Below, in pieces: positions 10,701 to 21,235 of a stretch of DNA of 64,000 nucleotides (positions are counted from its first letter, which is position 1; each line of letters starts with the position of its first letter). The position numbers and the translations under genes were made by a program. The notes below the pieces were generated by a model. It made no database searches. It had not been told where the DNA came from and saw nothing but the letters and a program-made list of their open reading frames with translations. This DNA comes from Ptychodera flava (lineage: Eukaryota; Hemichordata; Enteropneusta; Ptychoderidae), in the NCBI RefSeq assembly GCF_041260155.1, contig NC_091936.1, positions 44,118,930 through 44,182,929 on the forward strand. The letters are read 5' to 3'.

Positions 10701-12157
10701 TTTTTCAATCACAAGGGTTGAGTTTGTTCAAGGCAGAAAGAACTTTAAGAAGTATCGTCTTTCATATTTTGAAATGAAGTCTAGAGTATAAATTTGCCTA
10801 CAAATCTGATAAAGACATAGGCCTTCACTGTTATTATATGAAAACAGAGTACAGTTATGCTCTACTGACAAGTTTTATCAAACACAACAAGCTTCTACAA
10901 ATTAATGTGACAACAGTAAGTATGCCCCAGAGTTCATACACAAATGAATTTGTTTTTTGTTAGAAAGCTGTTGTTCGAAAAGTTAGCATCAGTCCACTCC
11001 AATCTGGTTTCCCAATGAATTTGTGTAAAAGACAGAACTTGAAAAATCCTGTACTTTGGATTGTAACTCTACATATTACACACTGCACAACATGCCTGAA
11101 CTTCAGTGGGAGTCATGCATGACACCATGTTGATTTTGAGCTACTTTGTTCTTACATATGAACAAAAAATTCACTAAAACTATTTTGGCTGTGAATGCAT
11201 GCCTCTAAATCTTTCTTGAGCATACTGAGAATTTTGTTAACTTGTCAAACCATTTTTATGTACATGACCTGGCCCTTCCTTGTACCCAACCCCATAGTAA
11301 CAGCATAACATTCTACCAATGGTAGTACCATTGCCCAATTCAATGAGCGCAGATGATTCTACAGATTATTTTTGGAAAAAAGGGAAAAAATTAACCCTGT
11401 AAAAGGCTGCTAGATCCTATAGCAAGAACAAATTATTTGAATTACGTTTGTCTTTGACTTATATTTTCTATCATCCTGTTTCACTTTGTCAAGTAACTAT
11501 TAATGACGTATTTCTTTTGTTGACCGTCAGAGTTATTTTCTGTGAGGTACTGCTATAGGTGTGATTTTCTACGTTCCTGTCTTCGAGTATCGTTATTTCA
11601 TCAGGTATCACTTCGAAAATTAGAAAAGTCAGTATATTTGGAAGTTTCCTGAAAATCCACTGTATAGTCTGAAATTTGTTAAAACCCTGTTTCCTGGAAC
11701 AAGACCCGGGCATTGATTATGCAAATAACCATTTAATTATGTATTGTTGCCCCAGACATAAGTCACACGTGCGCCAGGCGACTTTCAACTCCAGCTTCAT
11801 ACATAATTCTTCAGCCACTCTTGTTTGGTATTTGACCGCAACCCTCTCTTTGACTTGCATCAGCCACTTAAATGAAGCCAGATTCTTACTCATATGTCAA
11901 AGTAATATTTATAGTGTCTCCTTTTACCTGACCCATGACTTTTAGTTTGATGTATTCACTCGGCGCTCCACTAGAGCTACCGCCTCCACCGTTGCTGCCT
12001 TCGGGCTTCTGTTCCTGCAAATAAAAGTTGAGCGAATTTTAAAACCATGGACAGAGTACCAAAGTCTGTTGCGAGCTAAATTTTTGCCTACAAAGTCATA
12101 TTAAAAGAGGGGTAATGTCGTTTGTTATTTGATTTTTCCGTTTACCTGATCAGACAT
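4763..12157 (-). CDS. SUMO1: SUMO (SUMO1-like small ubiquitin-related modifier precursor), complete
   Basis: SUMO is conjugated to lysines of target proteins by E1 (SAE1/UBA2), UBC9 and E3 ligases after SENP proteases expose its diglycine. Five coding exons, all phase 0 with GT-AG borders: 12146-12157 (MSDQ), 11928-12014, 9954-10031, 7893-7964, 4763-4834; total 106 codons. The four-codon first exon is the same as in vertebrate SUMO1. Residues 5-22 form a Gly/Ser-rich flexible arm. The ubiquitin fold starts at [10 protein letters not shown], continues through [20 protein letters not shown] and [18 protein letters not shown], and ends EVYQEQTGG at Gly100-Gly101. The remaining tail is FQWDI, five residues removed on maturation. 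KVK and LKESYCQR match SUMO1 rather than SUMO2/3. Intron 4 is two-thirds tandem repeat and intron 3 holds a 1.5 kb transposon. Very firm call; the SUMO1 symbol reflects similarity and may be the only SUMO gene of this animal. Confidence 0.96.
5125..6680. repeat. 49-bp minisatellite with a 241-bp higher-order repeat, in SUMO intron 4
   Basis: About 31 copies of a 49-bp unit (core GGTCTGACATAGTGTATG), some shortened to 45 bp. Each full unit holds an inverted repeat, AGGTCTGACA and TGTCAGACCT, separated by about 9 bp. Five variant units (CACACCTGG, CAGACCACG, CAGCCCTTG, AAGACCTGG, TTAGACCTGG types) recur in the same order: the first variant falls at 5555, 5796 and 6037, exactly 241 bp apart (4 x 49 + 45), then again at 6135. 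Copies before about 5270 are degenerate. It lies about 290 bp from the exon 5 acceptor. Confidence 0.95.
7350..7892. repeat. 39-bp minisatellite starting at the SUMO exon 4 splice donor
   Basis: Thirteen extra copies of the exon 4/intron 4 junction. On the minus strand each unit reads TTTTCTCAAACAG|GTATGT followed by TGATCCCTGTTGTTGCTAGA. The true donor is at 7893/7892. Copies of the same junction base lie at 7854, 7815, 7777, 7738, 7699, 7660, 7621, 7582, 7543, 7505, 7466, 7427 and 7388, that is every 39 bp with two 38-bp steps. The exon shares AAACAG with the unit. The far edge (7340-7385) is a degenerate copy. Confidence 0.95.
8229..9762. mobile_element. piggyBac-like non-autonomous element (TTAA-flanked, perfect TIRs)
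   Basis: Perfect 24-bp terminal inverted repeats at 8233-8256 and 9735-9758 start AGCGCAGTGGTC and end GACCACTGCGCT. They are flanked on both sides by TTAA (8229-8232 and 9759-9762), the target duplication made by piggyBac-family transposases. The 1.53-kb body encodes no recognisable transposase. Its middle (about 8640-9480) is clearly more GC-rich than the surrounding intron, as if it came from elsewhere. It lies in SUMO intron 3, about 190 bp from exon 3. Perfect TIRs suggest recent insertion. Confidence 0.88.
10048..10082. repeat. GAAT tetranucleotide microsatellite in SUMO intron 2
   Basis: About eight GAAT/AATG units (with one AATA) just upstream, on the minus strand, of the exon 3 acceptor at 10031/10032. 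Confidence 0.85.
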
Positions 12158-12193
12158 GTTGTTCTGTGTTGCACACTGCGTACTGCGTCCAGC

Positions 12194-12220
12194 AAGATGG
12201 CGGCAAAACACCGGAAGTGA
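12194..12220. promoter_or_regulatory. SUMO core promoter: YY1 and ETS/GABP motifs
   Basis: AAGATGGCGGC (12194-12204) matches the YY1 consensus, and CACCGGAAGTGA (12209-12220) matches the ETS/GABP consensus. They lie 37-63 bp upstream of the SUMO ATG on the transcribed side. This pair is typical of TATA-less housekeeping promoters, with YY1 sites often placed just past the transcription start. The SUMO start is therefore likely near 12190-12230. Confidence 0.7.
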
Positions 12221-12229
12221 TCAAGTAAC

Positions 12230-12413
12230 AAAGGAACTGCGGCGTCTCTAGTGAGGGCGCGCTTTTCAAGCAACATTCAAGGTTCGTGTGTATACCTGCC
12301 TTGCAAGGATTGAGAAGTAAGTAACGTAAAGTAAGCCTTTATTGAAATCGTATCCCAGTTGGGATCTTGATCATAAAGTACAATAAAGTTTTTATAAAAT
12401 CAACAACGAAAGA

Positions 12414-12510
<97 letters not shown>

Positions 12511-13330
12511 TAAATATCTATGCGAGAAAGTACCTGTATGTTTCTGTAAGCAGGAATGCATTTTAATACAATTACTTATTGGGACTTTTTATTTAAGAGA
12601 CAACCCAAGACATATTTCATATCAATCAGAGACAATTTCGTTCTAGGCCTAAGTCCCCCTTTAAGTCCTCAAATCCCTTGAAATGCCCCCGACATATCCT
12701 TGATCTTTTCAAACCCCCCCCCCCGGCCAATGACCCCTTCAGATGTATCTGCGAATGCAGCCTAAGCACTTTATACGTGAATCGGATCACAAGCGACTGT
12801 GGTCGGAGGTAAATGAAAAGTTTTCACCCCGCTTTCTTTGTAACATAGTTACCGAAAATGTCGCTCTAGGAATTTAAAACATACTTTGATTCAATAAACT
12901 GTTTGTGTTTGGTCCAAGGGGCGACGCAAGCCTGATAATTGAATTGCAGCAACTTTACATAAATCCGTAGCTTAGGCCTGGACAGAACTTATTACCCGGG
13001 GGTGGGGGTGGGGGGGGGGGGGGAGCTGGTGCTTTTCAAAAACTGAATGTATGGGAAAGTAACAACCTTCCCCAATTGCTTGCACAAAACACGTAAACCA
13101 TCCCCTTCTCCTTGATCAAAAGCAAGTGACCATCGATACATGGGAGTTTTTTCATGAACCAGTTTTTTACCCGAGTTTTACCGTTTATATTATAGATGTA
13201 ATAAAGTTATAGTTATACTTTGGAAAATCATGTATTATTGTTGTGTGTGTGTATTTTGAGATAGCCAGGACCCCTTCTCTGCTTTTATAGGCCAAAAGTC
13301 TCATGGTTAGTTGAAACCTAGCGGCTGACT
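12230..13330. other. Intergenic, low-complexity patches
   Basis: Contains a long (TA)n microsatellite at 12415-12505, a C-run near 12712-12723 and a G-run near 13004-13022. The stretch 12326-12410, read on the minus strand, ends in AATAAAGG and may be a short LINE tail. No gene seen. Confidence 0.5.
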
Positions 13331-13470
13331 CGCAGCGTGTTTGCACGGTTATATCTGATTGGTCGATTGTCACTATTCACAGCAACTTAGGGAGTTTATT
13401 TGTATTATTTAATTGTAACGGTAAGATTCTGCCAACCAATTGGATAGCAGCTTCGAAATCGCTGTAAGTC
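13330..13470. mobile_element. MITE copy (same family as 63556-63709)
   Basis: Its core, for example CACAGCAACTTAGGGAG followed by TTTGTATTATTTAATTG, matches the reverse complement of the element at 63556-63709 along most of its length. Both have near-complementary ends (TGATTGGT..ACCAATTG). The ends of this copy are more diverged and no clear target duplication is visible. Confidence 0.7.
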
Positions 13471-13929
13471 GGCCCAAACCTAGCAGGGGAAGGAAAAGTA
13501 CCGTTCATATTTTTTGAAAACCAGTGCTTGGTTCCCAGCTGGTAATTTCAAGGTTGGTGAGGTCAAATTAAAAGACAGGTTTCAACAATATTGTGTGTAA
13601 TAAATATACATTTGTATGTATGACTATCATTGATTATGAGGCAGACTTTCCAGAATTTCTTTGAAATATACATTCCATTACTTTGCTGCACTTGCCGCAC
13701 AACTGCATTAAACAGCCCTAAACTTTCGGTTTGATATGCTTGATTGTTGATATTAATTTATGGTGGTTACAAATGAATTGTGGCAAGAAATTTGATTTTG
13801 GAATTTCACAAAAATGTTGATTCATTATACATACTAGCTGTGATATCGCAGCGGTGCTAGTCAGGCGGCTAGTCAGTGTGGAGAACAAAAGTCGACAACT
13901 TTTCATGTACTTGTGGGCAGTTGTCCCCG

Positions 13930-14050
13930 CTAGCGACTTCTTTACTTGTATTGTACTACTATATGCATGATACAATAAAATGTTCGCGGGTTACACACAG
14001 TCACCCTAGATTTTTCTGTCTGCCGTTCTCGAATACACGATCGCAGAAGA
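13930..14050 (+). repeat. Dispersed repeat, inverted copy at 21115-21235
   Basis: AATAAAATGTTCGCGGGTT and GCCGTTCTCGAATAC occur here in the same order and spacing as in the reverse complement of 21115-21235. Family unknown. Confidence 0.65.
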
Positions 14051-14330
14051 ATGCGGTTGATTAGGAGCGCCTGTGATGGCACGGTAAGCCCGCTGTATCC
14101 CTCCGGGTCCCTGTTTACTTGTACTTATGAACGAAAAGTTGTATCGGCGCGAGGTATGTAGTGGCACGCGCACGCATAGCTTGGGCCTGGCGGAGATGGA
14201 TACATTGTATACGCGTTATTGTACAACTTAGATACTTTGTTGTCCCCTTGAAAGTGTTCAGTTTTGTAATTTGTCCAATTTATTGATGTACCATACGTCC
14301 ACACTCTCTGCTGTGAGTTCAGTATAATAA
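14051..14330. other. Intergenic, nothing recognised
   Basis: No open frame or repeat recognised; it ends in an AAT microsatellite that is probably the tail of the adjoining LINE. Confidence 0.4.
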
Positions 14331-16870
14331 ATATAATAATAATAATAATATTTTTATTGCTTGCTTGTAAATATAGGATTTACATCACATTTGTGGCAAT
14401 AAAAGTGTGATACAAAAATAAGTTAAATTTTCTTCAATAAAGATAAAGTATTACAGTATAATAATAGTAGCTAATAATAAATATAACTAGGTATTTCTTT
14501 GTTTATATAAAGTAAAAATATAATCAGCAAGTTGTTCATTAAAAGATAACTCTTGTTTTGTTAGTAGAGAAATAAGCTGATTTTCAGTATCGTCGTTTGG
14601 GAAATTGATTTTACTGAAAAAGTACTTTCTTTGGACTTTGTATTTCTGACAGACTAATAAAAAGTGTGTTCATCTTCAATACTGTTGGTGTTACACTGAT
14701 TGCAGTATCTTTCAGTAATTGGGGTTTTTGGAACAGTGTGTCTCCCTTTTTCAATTGCTAGATCATGATTGCTAATGCGAAGTTTGGTGAGCAATTTTCT
14801 TTTCTCACCTTGCAAACTGTGTTAAGTAGGGTTCTAATCTAAAATTACGTTTTATTTTGGCATACATTCTTAGTTTACTATTTCATCAGTGATCAACTTT
14901 TTCCAAAAGACTTCATAATTGTTTGTTAAATTTGTTTTCATTAAACCAGTTATAACTTTGTGGTGTTTAAGTGATGGAGCTTTATCAAGGAGAAAGTCCA
15001 TTCCATTGTCTTTAATTAAAGCACTTAAACAGTTAAACCATGATCTATTGTTAGTGTTGTTTACCATTTGCTCCAGAAAAGCTTCTTTAGCAAGATTACA
15101 ATGTGGCAGTTGTACGATATGAAGCCAGTGTTTAACAATATTAAGTTTGATCTCAAGTAGAAGTGGAAACTGTCCTAGTTCACCCCTCACAGCGGCATTA
15201 CAAGCTTGTCTATTACACTGTAAAATGTTCTTACAAAATTTGAGGTGAGTTTTTTTCAATTGCTGATTTATCCCACTTCTTGTAATCCATGAAATCTTGT
15301 CCCCAAATCTCTGATCCATACAGTAAAACAGGTTTAATGAAAACATTGAATAGATGTAGGGAAAATTTTATCTTTTTGTTGTGCAATAAAATCCTTTTTA
15401 AACTATACAAAGATTTTGCTGCTTTATCAGCCAAATTTGTAATTGTGTCACTAAAACTACCGTTTGATTTAATTGTCAGTCCTAAGTATGTATAGCTCTT
15501 AACAGATTTGATGCATGTACTACCATAGTTAAATAAGTGTTTATCTACCAAAGGAGATTTACTAAAATTAATTGCTTGGGTTTTCTGTAAATTAACATCA
15601 AGTTTCCAATTGGAGCAAAATGTGTGTAGTGTATTTAACTCCCTTTGTAGACCTTCTTTTGAAGTAGAGATTAAGACTAGGTCATCAGCGTAAAATAATG
15701 AGTTAACTGGGGTATTATTCAACATGGTGGTTGAGTATTTACTTTGTCTAGATTTGTTTTCAAGTCATTGACATATAATTGAACAGACTAGGACTTAGAA
15801 CACAGCCCTGTTTTACTCCTTTTTCAACTTTCAGGCTGGGCGAGATAAAATTATTTGTTTTGATGTGTATTTTTGTGTTGGTGTACATGTGTTTTATAAG
15901 TCTGTATAATTTGCCATTAATATTATTTTTGAGAAGTTTATGGAAAAGACCAACTCTCCATACCGAGTCGAAAGCCTTAGCAAAGTCAACAAAACAAACA
16001 TAAATGTTCTGCTTATTGTTAATATATTTATGTATTATTGTCTTCAGGGTAAATATGTGATCTATTGTGCGATGGTTTTTCGAAAACCAGCTTGATTATT
16101 ATGTATAATATGATTGTCATCTAAAAAACTATTTAGCCTTTCATTTAGAATGTAAGAAAAGACTTTTCCTACACAACTTCCGACAGAAATGCCCCTATAA
16201 TTTTTCGGGTCATATTTATCTCCTTTTTTAAATAAGTGTGTCATAATGCTTGTATTCCAGATGTCTGGAAAGTTGGATGTATCTAGAACTGCATTAAATA
16301 ATTTAGCTAAGGGTTTACAGAGAAAGGGGGAACCATGTTTTAACAACTCTATACAAAACCCATCAATCCCTGCTGCTTTTTTACTTTTAAATTTCTAATT
16401 GCTGATAACACTTCATTAGTTGTTATTGACTTATCCAGCTGCTGATTAGCCTGATTCTTAGTTTCTTCAGATGTTAAACTGTCAATAATTTGCTGTTGGA
16501 AATCATTATACCTGTCATTTTCAATTGAGCAAGAATTTTTGTAAAATTCCATCCATGTTGCTGCTGAGACACAATCTCCAGTATCATTATCTTTATCATT
16601 ATTTTTTAAGTACTTGATCAATTTCCACATATCATGTGAATTGTTGGCATGTAGACTGTTTAGTTTGTCTAAGTTGTTTTGCCAGAATTGCAATTTCTTA
16701 TTTTTAACAAGTTTTTTAAACTTCTTTTTCTTTGTGTAATAGATAATTTTTAACTGACTGTCATATGGAGCTTTGTTTAATAGTTTTGCTGTTGCTATTA
16801 GGTCCCTTTTTGCTGCATCACAGTTTTTGTCAAACCATTTTGATTTCTTTCTCTTTAAATTGATTTAAAT
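14330..16870 (-). mobile_element. 5'-truncated LINE retrotransposon with reverse transcriptase remains
   Basis: Non-LTR retrotransposon on the minus strand. Read 5' to 3', conserved pieces appear in order: a linker with FWQNNLDKLNSLHANNS and MWKLIKYL near 16693-16600; an RT block with LFKKGDKYDPKNYRGISV and NNQAGFRK (16062-16346); the RT active site FYADDLVLIS near 15680; YLGLTIKSNGSF and LLYGSEIWG; then a post-RT region CNAAVRGELGQFPLL (14870-15346). The AAT-rich repeat at 14330-14350 is the expected 3' tail. The endonuclease domain is absent, so it is 5'-truncated, and the RT region is broken by several frame changes, so it is inactive. Likely in the broad CR1/Jockey group; clade not settled. 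Confidence 0.88.
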
Positions 16871-17203
16871 ATTGATTTTAAATATTGATTGATTGATTGA
16901 TTGATTATTCTGCCGTCGCCGTCGTGCAATTAAGCGTCTTTGTCTTCGCTAATCGGCTTTTTTACGACTCTGCGACTACTGGAGTTTTAAAATTCTGAGA
17001 AAAATGTCTCAAACAGCTCAGTTTGTAATTTGATATACTAAATTCATGACTGAATTACAAATGAATGACGGAAAAATCAATAGATGAAATTTTGTTCAAT
17101 GCCGTATCATTGATATCGAATATATACTAATTATCATACATGCTATGCCTGTATTGCCATTCTCCTATTGTTTAGACGGTACTAGTATGAATCCGTATTT
17201 TAA
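16871..17203. other. Intergenic with TTGA microsatellite
   Basis: A (TTGA)n run at about 16880-16905 adjoins the truncated end of the LINE. Nothing else recognised. Confidence 0.4.
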
Positions 17204-17512
17204 CTAGTGAAAATACGAATAGCGTTGATCGCGATTTCGGGTTTGTTACTAAATATAGCTGCACGCGCGCGACTTTCGGACAAATAAGCTGAAATTCGGA
17301 CAAATTTTGTCGATGGATGCGCGGCTGTTATTGCAGCTTGTAGTCTCAGTCATCAATTCATACGAATAAGTGTGACGCTAAATAGCCTTTCTAACACTCG
17401 CAGGTTTTATTTTCGTCGTTTATGCGGAAAATGCGGACAAATGTTTATTTATGCATATTAATGAGAGAGAACAGTGACGTCATTTGCGATCAGCGCTATT
17501 ATATTTTCACTG
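17203..17512. mobile_element. Candidate MITE with about 27-bp TIRs
   Basis: The left end AGTGAAAATACGAATAGCG and the reverse complement of the right end, AGTGAAAATATAATAGCG, agree over about 27 bp with few mismatches and continue into TGATCGC. No coding capacity and no clear target duplication. Confidence 0.6.
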
Positions 17513-17571
17513 TAACCGAACTACTTCCAGCTACGCGTACGCATGACCTTCGCTGGGGTGTTTAAATATAT

Positions 17572-18064
17572 ATTATAGCCCAAACATGGAACTATGTGCC
17601 CGAGGGTAGGTGACCATTTGCCCGACGTAAGGAGGGAAAATGGTCTCCTGCCCCGAGGGTACATAGTCCCATGTTTGGGCTATGTTTTTATTACATGCCT
17701 CTCTTACACACTTTTCACTCAAAATATTTAGATTTATTGGCAAATGATAATCAAATGCTTTATTTCCATCTTAGACGAAAATCCGTTAACAATGGAACGA
17801 TTTTCATCATCGAATGGCGCAATGATATATTTCAACTACTGTTATGCGGTTTATCAATTTTTCTTTCTGCAAAAGTTTCCAAAACCGGATTTCCTGTGCA
17901 AAACATGAAATTTCGACATTTTTACATAAAAAAGTTGTCAAGTTGAAAATAGTTCCGGTTCACTTTCGGTCCAATGATGACTATGCGGCCCGCGACGTCA
18001 TCGACGAGTTACCATTGAATCCTATGGAGCGCGCGACGTTCGATATACGAGGCATGTAATAATA
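17572..18064 (+). mobile_element. Hairpin-bearing repeat element, copy A (copy B at 41141-41577)
   Basis: It opens with a large imperfect palindrome (arms 17575-17618 and 17639-17683, starting ATAGCCCAAACATGG and ending CATGTTTGGGCTAT). Next comes an internal segment bounded by perfect 13-bp inverted repeats TTATTACATGCCT (17688-17700) and AGGCATGTAATAA (18050-18062). The same arrangement, diverged and with part of the palindrome missing, recurs at 41141-41577, including GAGTTGAAAATAG- and GTTACCATTGAATCCT-type blocks. That defines it as a dispersed family. No coding region. Confidence 0.8.
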
Positions 18065-18066
18065 AT

Positions 18067-18151
18067 CTTTACGGCCCTGATACGGCTTTTGCGGCCCGAG
18101 GTCGTACGCCGTACGACCAAGGGTCGCAAAAGCCGTATCAGGGCCGTAAAG
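18067..18151. repeat. Long palindrome (42-bp arms)
   Basis: Left arm 18067-18108 starts CTTTACGGCCCTGATACGGC; right arm 18110-18151 is its reverse complement with three mismatches and essentially no spacer. The palindrome directly follows the end of repeat copy A. Confidence 0.9.
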
Positions 18152-19133
18152 GTTTTATCATATACCTTATGGAATGATAAATATGTATTTTATATAATAT
18201 TCAACATTGTTTAGGAGATAAAAATGCGTGCGATATCAAAAATTCAACGCCATTTGTGTCAGTTTTTCACAAATACGATGGCCGCTTCCCGTCGCGGATT
18301 GACATACATAATGACGTCATTTGTTTACCTGCAGAATTCTAGAACGGGCAAAGCAACATATCCGTACTGTACTTGACCAACAGAGATCGAGGCTGAAATC
18401 GAGGTGTAAGAAGGACAAAAGCGTGATGTCAGTTTCTGGTAATTTATACTGAACAGGCACGCATTAGGATACACAGGATTTCACTACAATTTAGAAATAA
18501 AAGCCGATGTCACCGGCGCGGGCTCCACTGTCGCCACGCGCAGCTACGATCTGAGCGAGCAGACGTTTTCCAAATCTCGCGCTGGCTTTGTGTACGAATG
18601 GAATGTTTGCAGATAGCAACGCGCGTAGTAACCAGAATCGAAATAGTTCAGAAATGCACGCGATTGCCCATATTTGGGCACCGGGCCGGGGCGTGATACG
18701 TAAAAAAATGCACGGATCTGAGGGCGCTTTCTCCCATAGATTTACACAGGCATATGTAGGTATATGATAATACATGTAAAACTGCTGAGCGAATAGACTT
18801 GTGACACTCCGAAACATCATTGTGAATGTGATTATGGTCAACGTTTTGTTGTTTGCAGTCAGTTCATGGGCATTGCACTTAGGTACAAGTACCATACGGT
18901 GGTGTTTTCATGTCGTTAACTCTGCGCTGCCGAAGATTACGATCTCGGTTGAGAGAACCGCTATAAGAAAAGTTTCACGTTGACGAGTTTCAGTACAGTA
19001 TCTGAGTGGTGAATTACATCGTTTACTGCCATAAATGAGCCACAAAAATCCAACCGCACTGAAAGTACTCGCGACAGACGATGTGCATATATTATATTCC
19101 CGATTTTTACAGGTCTTTCAGTGAGATTCACAG
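18152..19133. other. Intergenic between two palindromes
   Basis: Less AT-rich than the flanks. A 134-codon minus-strand frame (18491-18895) has no recognisable domain and is not called. Nothing else supported. Confidence 0.4.
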
Positions 19134-19245
19134 GTCATGATTTAGCTCTGCATGGCAGGGCTGTGTGTTACCGGCGTTACACGGCCTCCCACGGCCGTGT
19201 AACGCCGGTAACACACAGCCCTGCCATGCAGAGCTAGTCATGATT
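19134..19245. mobile_element. Perfect 94-bp foldback element with 9-bp target duplication
   Basis: Arms 19143-19186 and 19193-19236 are perfect 44-bp reverse complements (start TAGCTCTGCATGGCAGGG) around the 6-base loop TCCCAC. The direct repeat GTCATGATT flanks the palindrome exactly (19134-19142 and 19237-19245). The 9-bp duplication shows it inserted as a unit and fits Mutator-like transposases, which make 8-11 bp duplications. Confidence 0.9.
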
Positions 19246-20046
19246 GTGCCCGGTGCCACCGGTGTGGGTTTCGGAGACAATGCATGGGAAAGTAAAACTT
19301 TCGTTTACGTTGTCGTGAAAGAAAATTAGCAAGCCAGTAAGGAAAATATACGAGCAGACGATAAAAATACCTTTGAAATGTTTTATTCGTAGAGCAACAT
19401 AATCACGAACGAGTTACGACGCTACAGCTTACAGTGTACTCACTTCACGTTTTCCCTAATCCGCTCACAAATTCCTTTGTAAGATGGCAAATTCGGCATA
19501 TTTGACGACATGTATAATTCTTGGAGATAAACTGACTGGTACGGCTATTATAATATCCACTGTGCATTCATAGATGTCACAGAGTTGCTTGCTTCGTGCT
19601 GATCAGCTGCTCGATCGAGTTTGAAATCGAACGTTGGCGCGGCGCGAGTATTTTGACCCGATTTTGGCCGGCCTCATAACTTTCCCGAAGGGATAAGTGT
19701 ATTTTTCAAAACACGAAAGCACACTCATTTTACACACTCCAGCCTATTTTTTACTTCCACCGCCATTTCAAGCTAAAAATAAGTCTTCTTCAAAGTGTGA
19801 AAACCTGTGTCGACATCTTAATATTTAAATTGTTTGCTTCAAAAGTGTGCTACAAACCCTCCTTTGAAGTGGAATGGCCCAACAGCGGAATAATATCAAG
19901 AAGTGATACGGTTGTCATCACTCCTTAGCAACCAACTTTTTATCAGTACAGCGATGAGCAAGCAAGGTCGATTTCAATGGATTTCGTCGCTGATTTTGGA
20001 ACGTCCGTAGGAAAAAAATCATAACCAAAACATGCATGTATGATAA
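19246..20046. other. Intergenic, nothing recognised
   Basis: No gene or repeat family recognised between two palindromes. Confidence 0.4.
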
Positions 20047-20193
20047 AGGGGTTATTACACGAAGTTTGGGCGATACCGCGTCGAATTCTCGTGATGTGTC
20101 CGCATTTTGACTTGTTGCTGCGCAACTCGTCAAAATACGGACACATCACTCGAATACGACGCGGTATCGCCCAAACTTCGTGTAATAACCCCT
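20047..20193. repeat. Long palindrome (about 72-bp arms)
   Basis: Starts AGGGGTTATTACACGAAG and ends CTTCGTGTAATAACCCCT. The arms are about 95 percent complementary and meet at a 3-base centre within GTTGCTGCGCAAC. No clear direct repeat at the edges. Confidence 0.9.
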
Positions 20194-21114
20194 AATTATT
20201 AAATTAATCCAGAAATACCAAGTTTACAAAAATATAGTGTGAATAAATTTTGCATCTACTTGAATATGTAGGTGTGCCTAGATTTAAATATTTGAGAAAA
20301 AAATATTTGTTTGTTGGTATGCTTTTCGCAAAACTGGTGCAGAATAAATCCATGAATGTCAAGGTGTGGAGGTTTTAGGCCTAATATGATTTCTAGCCAT
20401 ATTTATGTGAGCTCCACCCAGTACCCATGACCACAGACACATTACACACTTGAGATGTCAGGGAATAAACATTTATTTGATCAGTTTTTCTTTTTCATTT
20501 TGAACAACTAATTACAGATCATGATCACCGTGGAAGGGAAAGGAGAAAATATTCCAAAGTTTCCAACTATTTCTGTGAATTAGAAACAAAATACACAAAA
20601 TCATAAATGGCTTAATCATGCCATGGTCTCCAAGCTAATTTTGTTAAACAGTTTTCTTTTTGGATATTGATGTTAATCGGTGACAAATTTCACCTTTTAA
20701 CCAATCATGTCAAGGCACTTCAGCAATTCTGGATCTGACGCTTCGTTTCTCTATCATTTTGGTAGCGCAGCGGAATTTTACACAACATCATCGGGAACTA
20801 TTTCGTTCAGCAGGGTTCTGCAAAGTATCTTGTACCTGATAGAAAATGTTTAAGCCTATTAAGATAAGCGATGTTACTTTTACGACTTTCAAAAGAGAGC
20901 ATCTTGAAGTTCTGTCCCAGAATATACCGTTTTGTTGGATACTTTGTCCCGTCGAGAGAATTTGGCTGGGGCCGCACAGGCGATTAAAAGCACTGCCTGA
21001 AATTGCGAGATCTCGCGACAGTACCTAAGAAATCGCATTTTTCGTGAAAAATATGAATTTTTAGCATCTAATTTGTGCACCACCATGTTCTTGACCGTAC
21101 AGAGAACGTGGGGG
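20194..21114. other. Intergenic, nothing recognised
   Basis: AT-rich. The short open frames have no recognisable product. Confidence 0.4.
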
Positions 21115-21235
21115 GGGGGCGGCAAAAATCACATCCTTCTGGGATCTGGTATTCGAGAACGGCGGGCCGAAAAGTCTGGGGCGACAGGGTGCAACCCGCG
21201 AACATTTTATTATATAGTACAAACACGTTTATAAT
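21115..21235 (-). repeat. Dispersed repeat, inverted copy of 13930-14050
   Basis: Its reverse complement shares AATAAAATGTTCGCGGGTT and GCCGTTCTCGAATAC in the same order as the copy at 13930. Copies lie about 7 kb apart in opposite orientation. A G-run (21110-21119) adjoins it. Confidence 0.65.

Noticed and set aside
13004-13022. G-run as a G-quadruplex regulatory element
   Set aside because: A single homopolymer-like run with no nearby gene; nothing supports a function.
18491-18895. 134-codon minus-strand open frame
   Set aside because: No recognisable domain and no splice or start context; it lies in a less AT-rich patch between palindromes where chance frames are longer.
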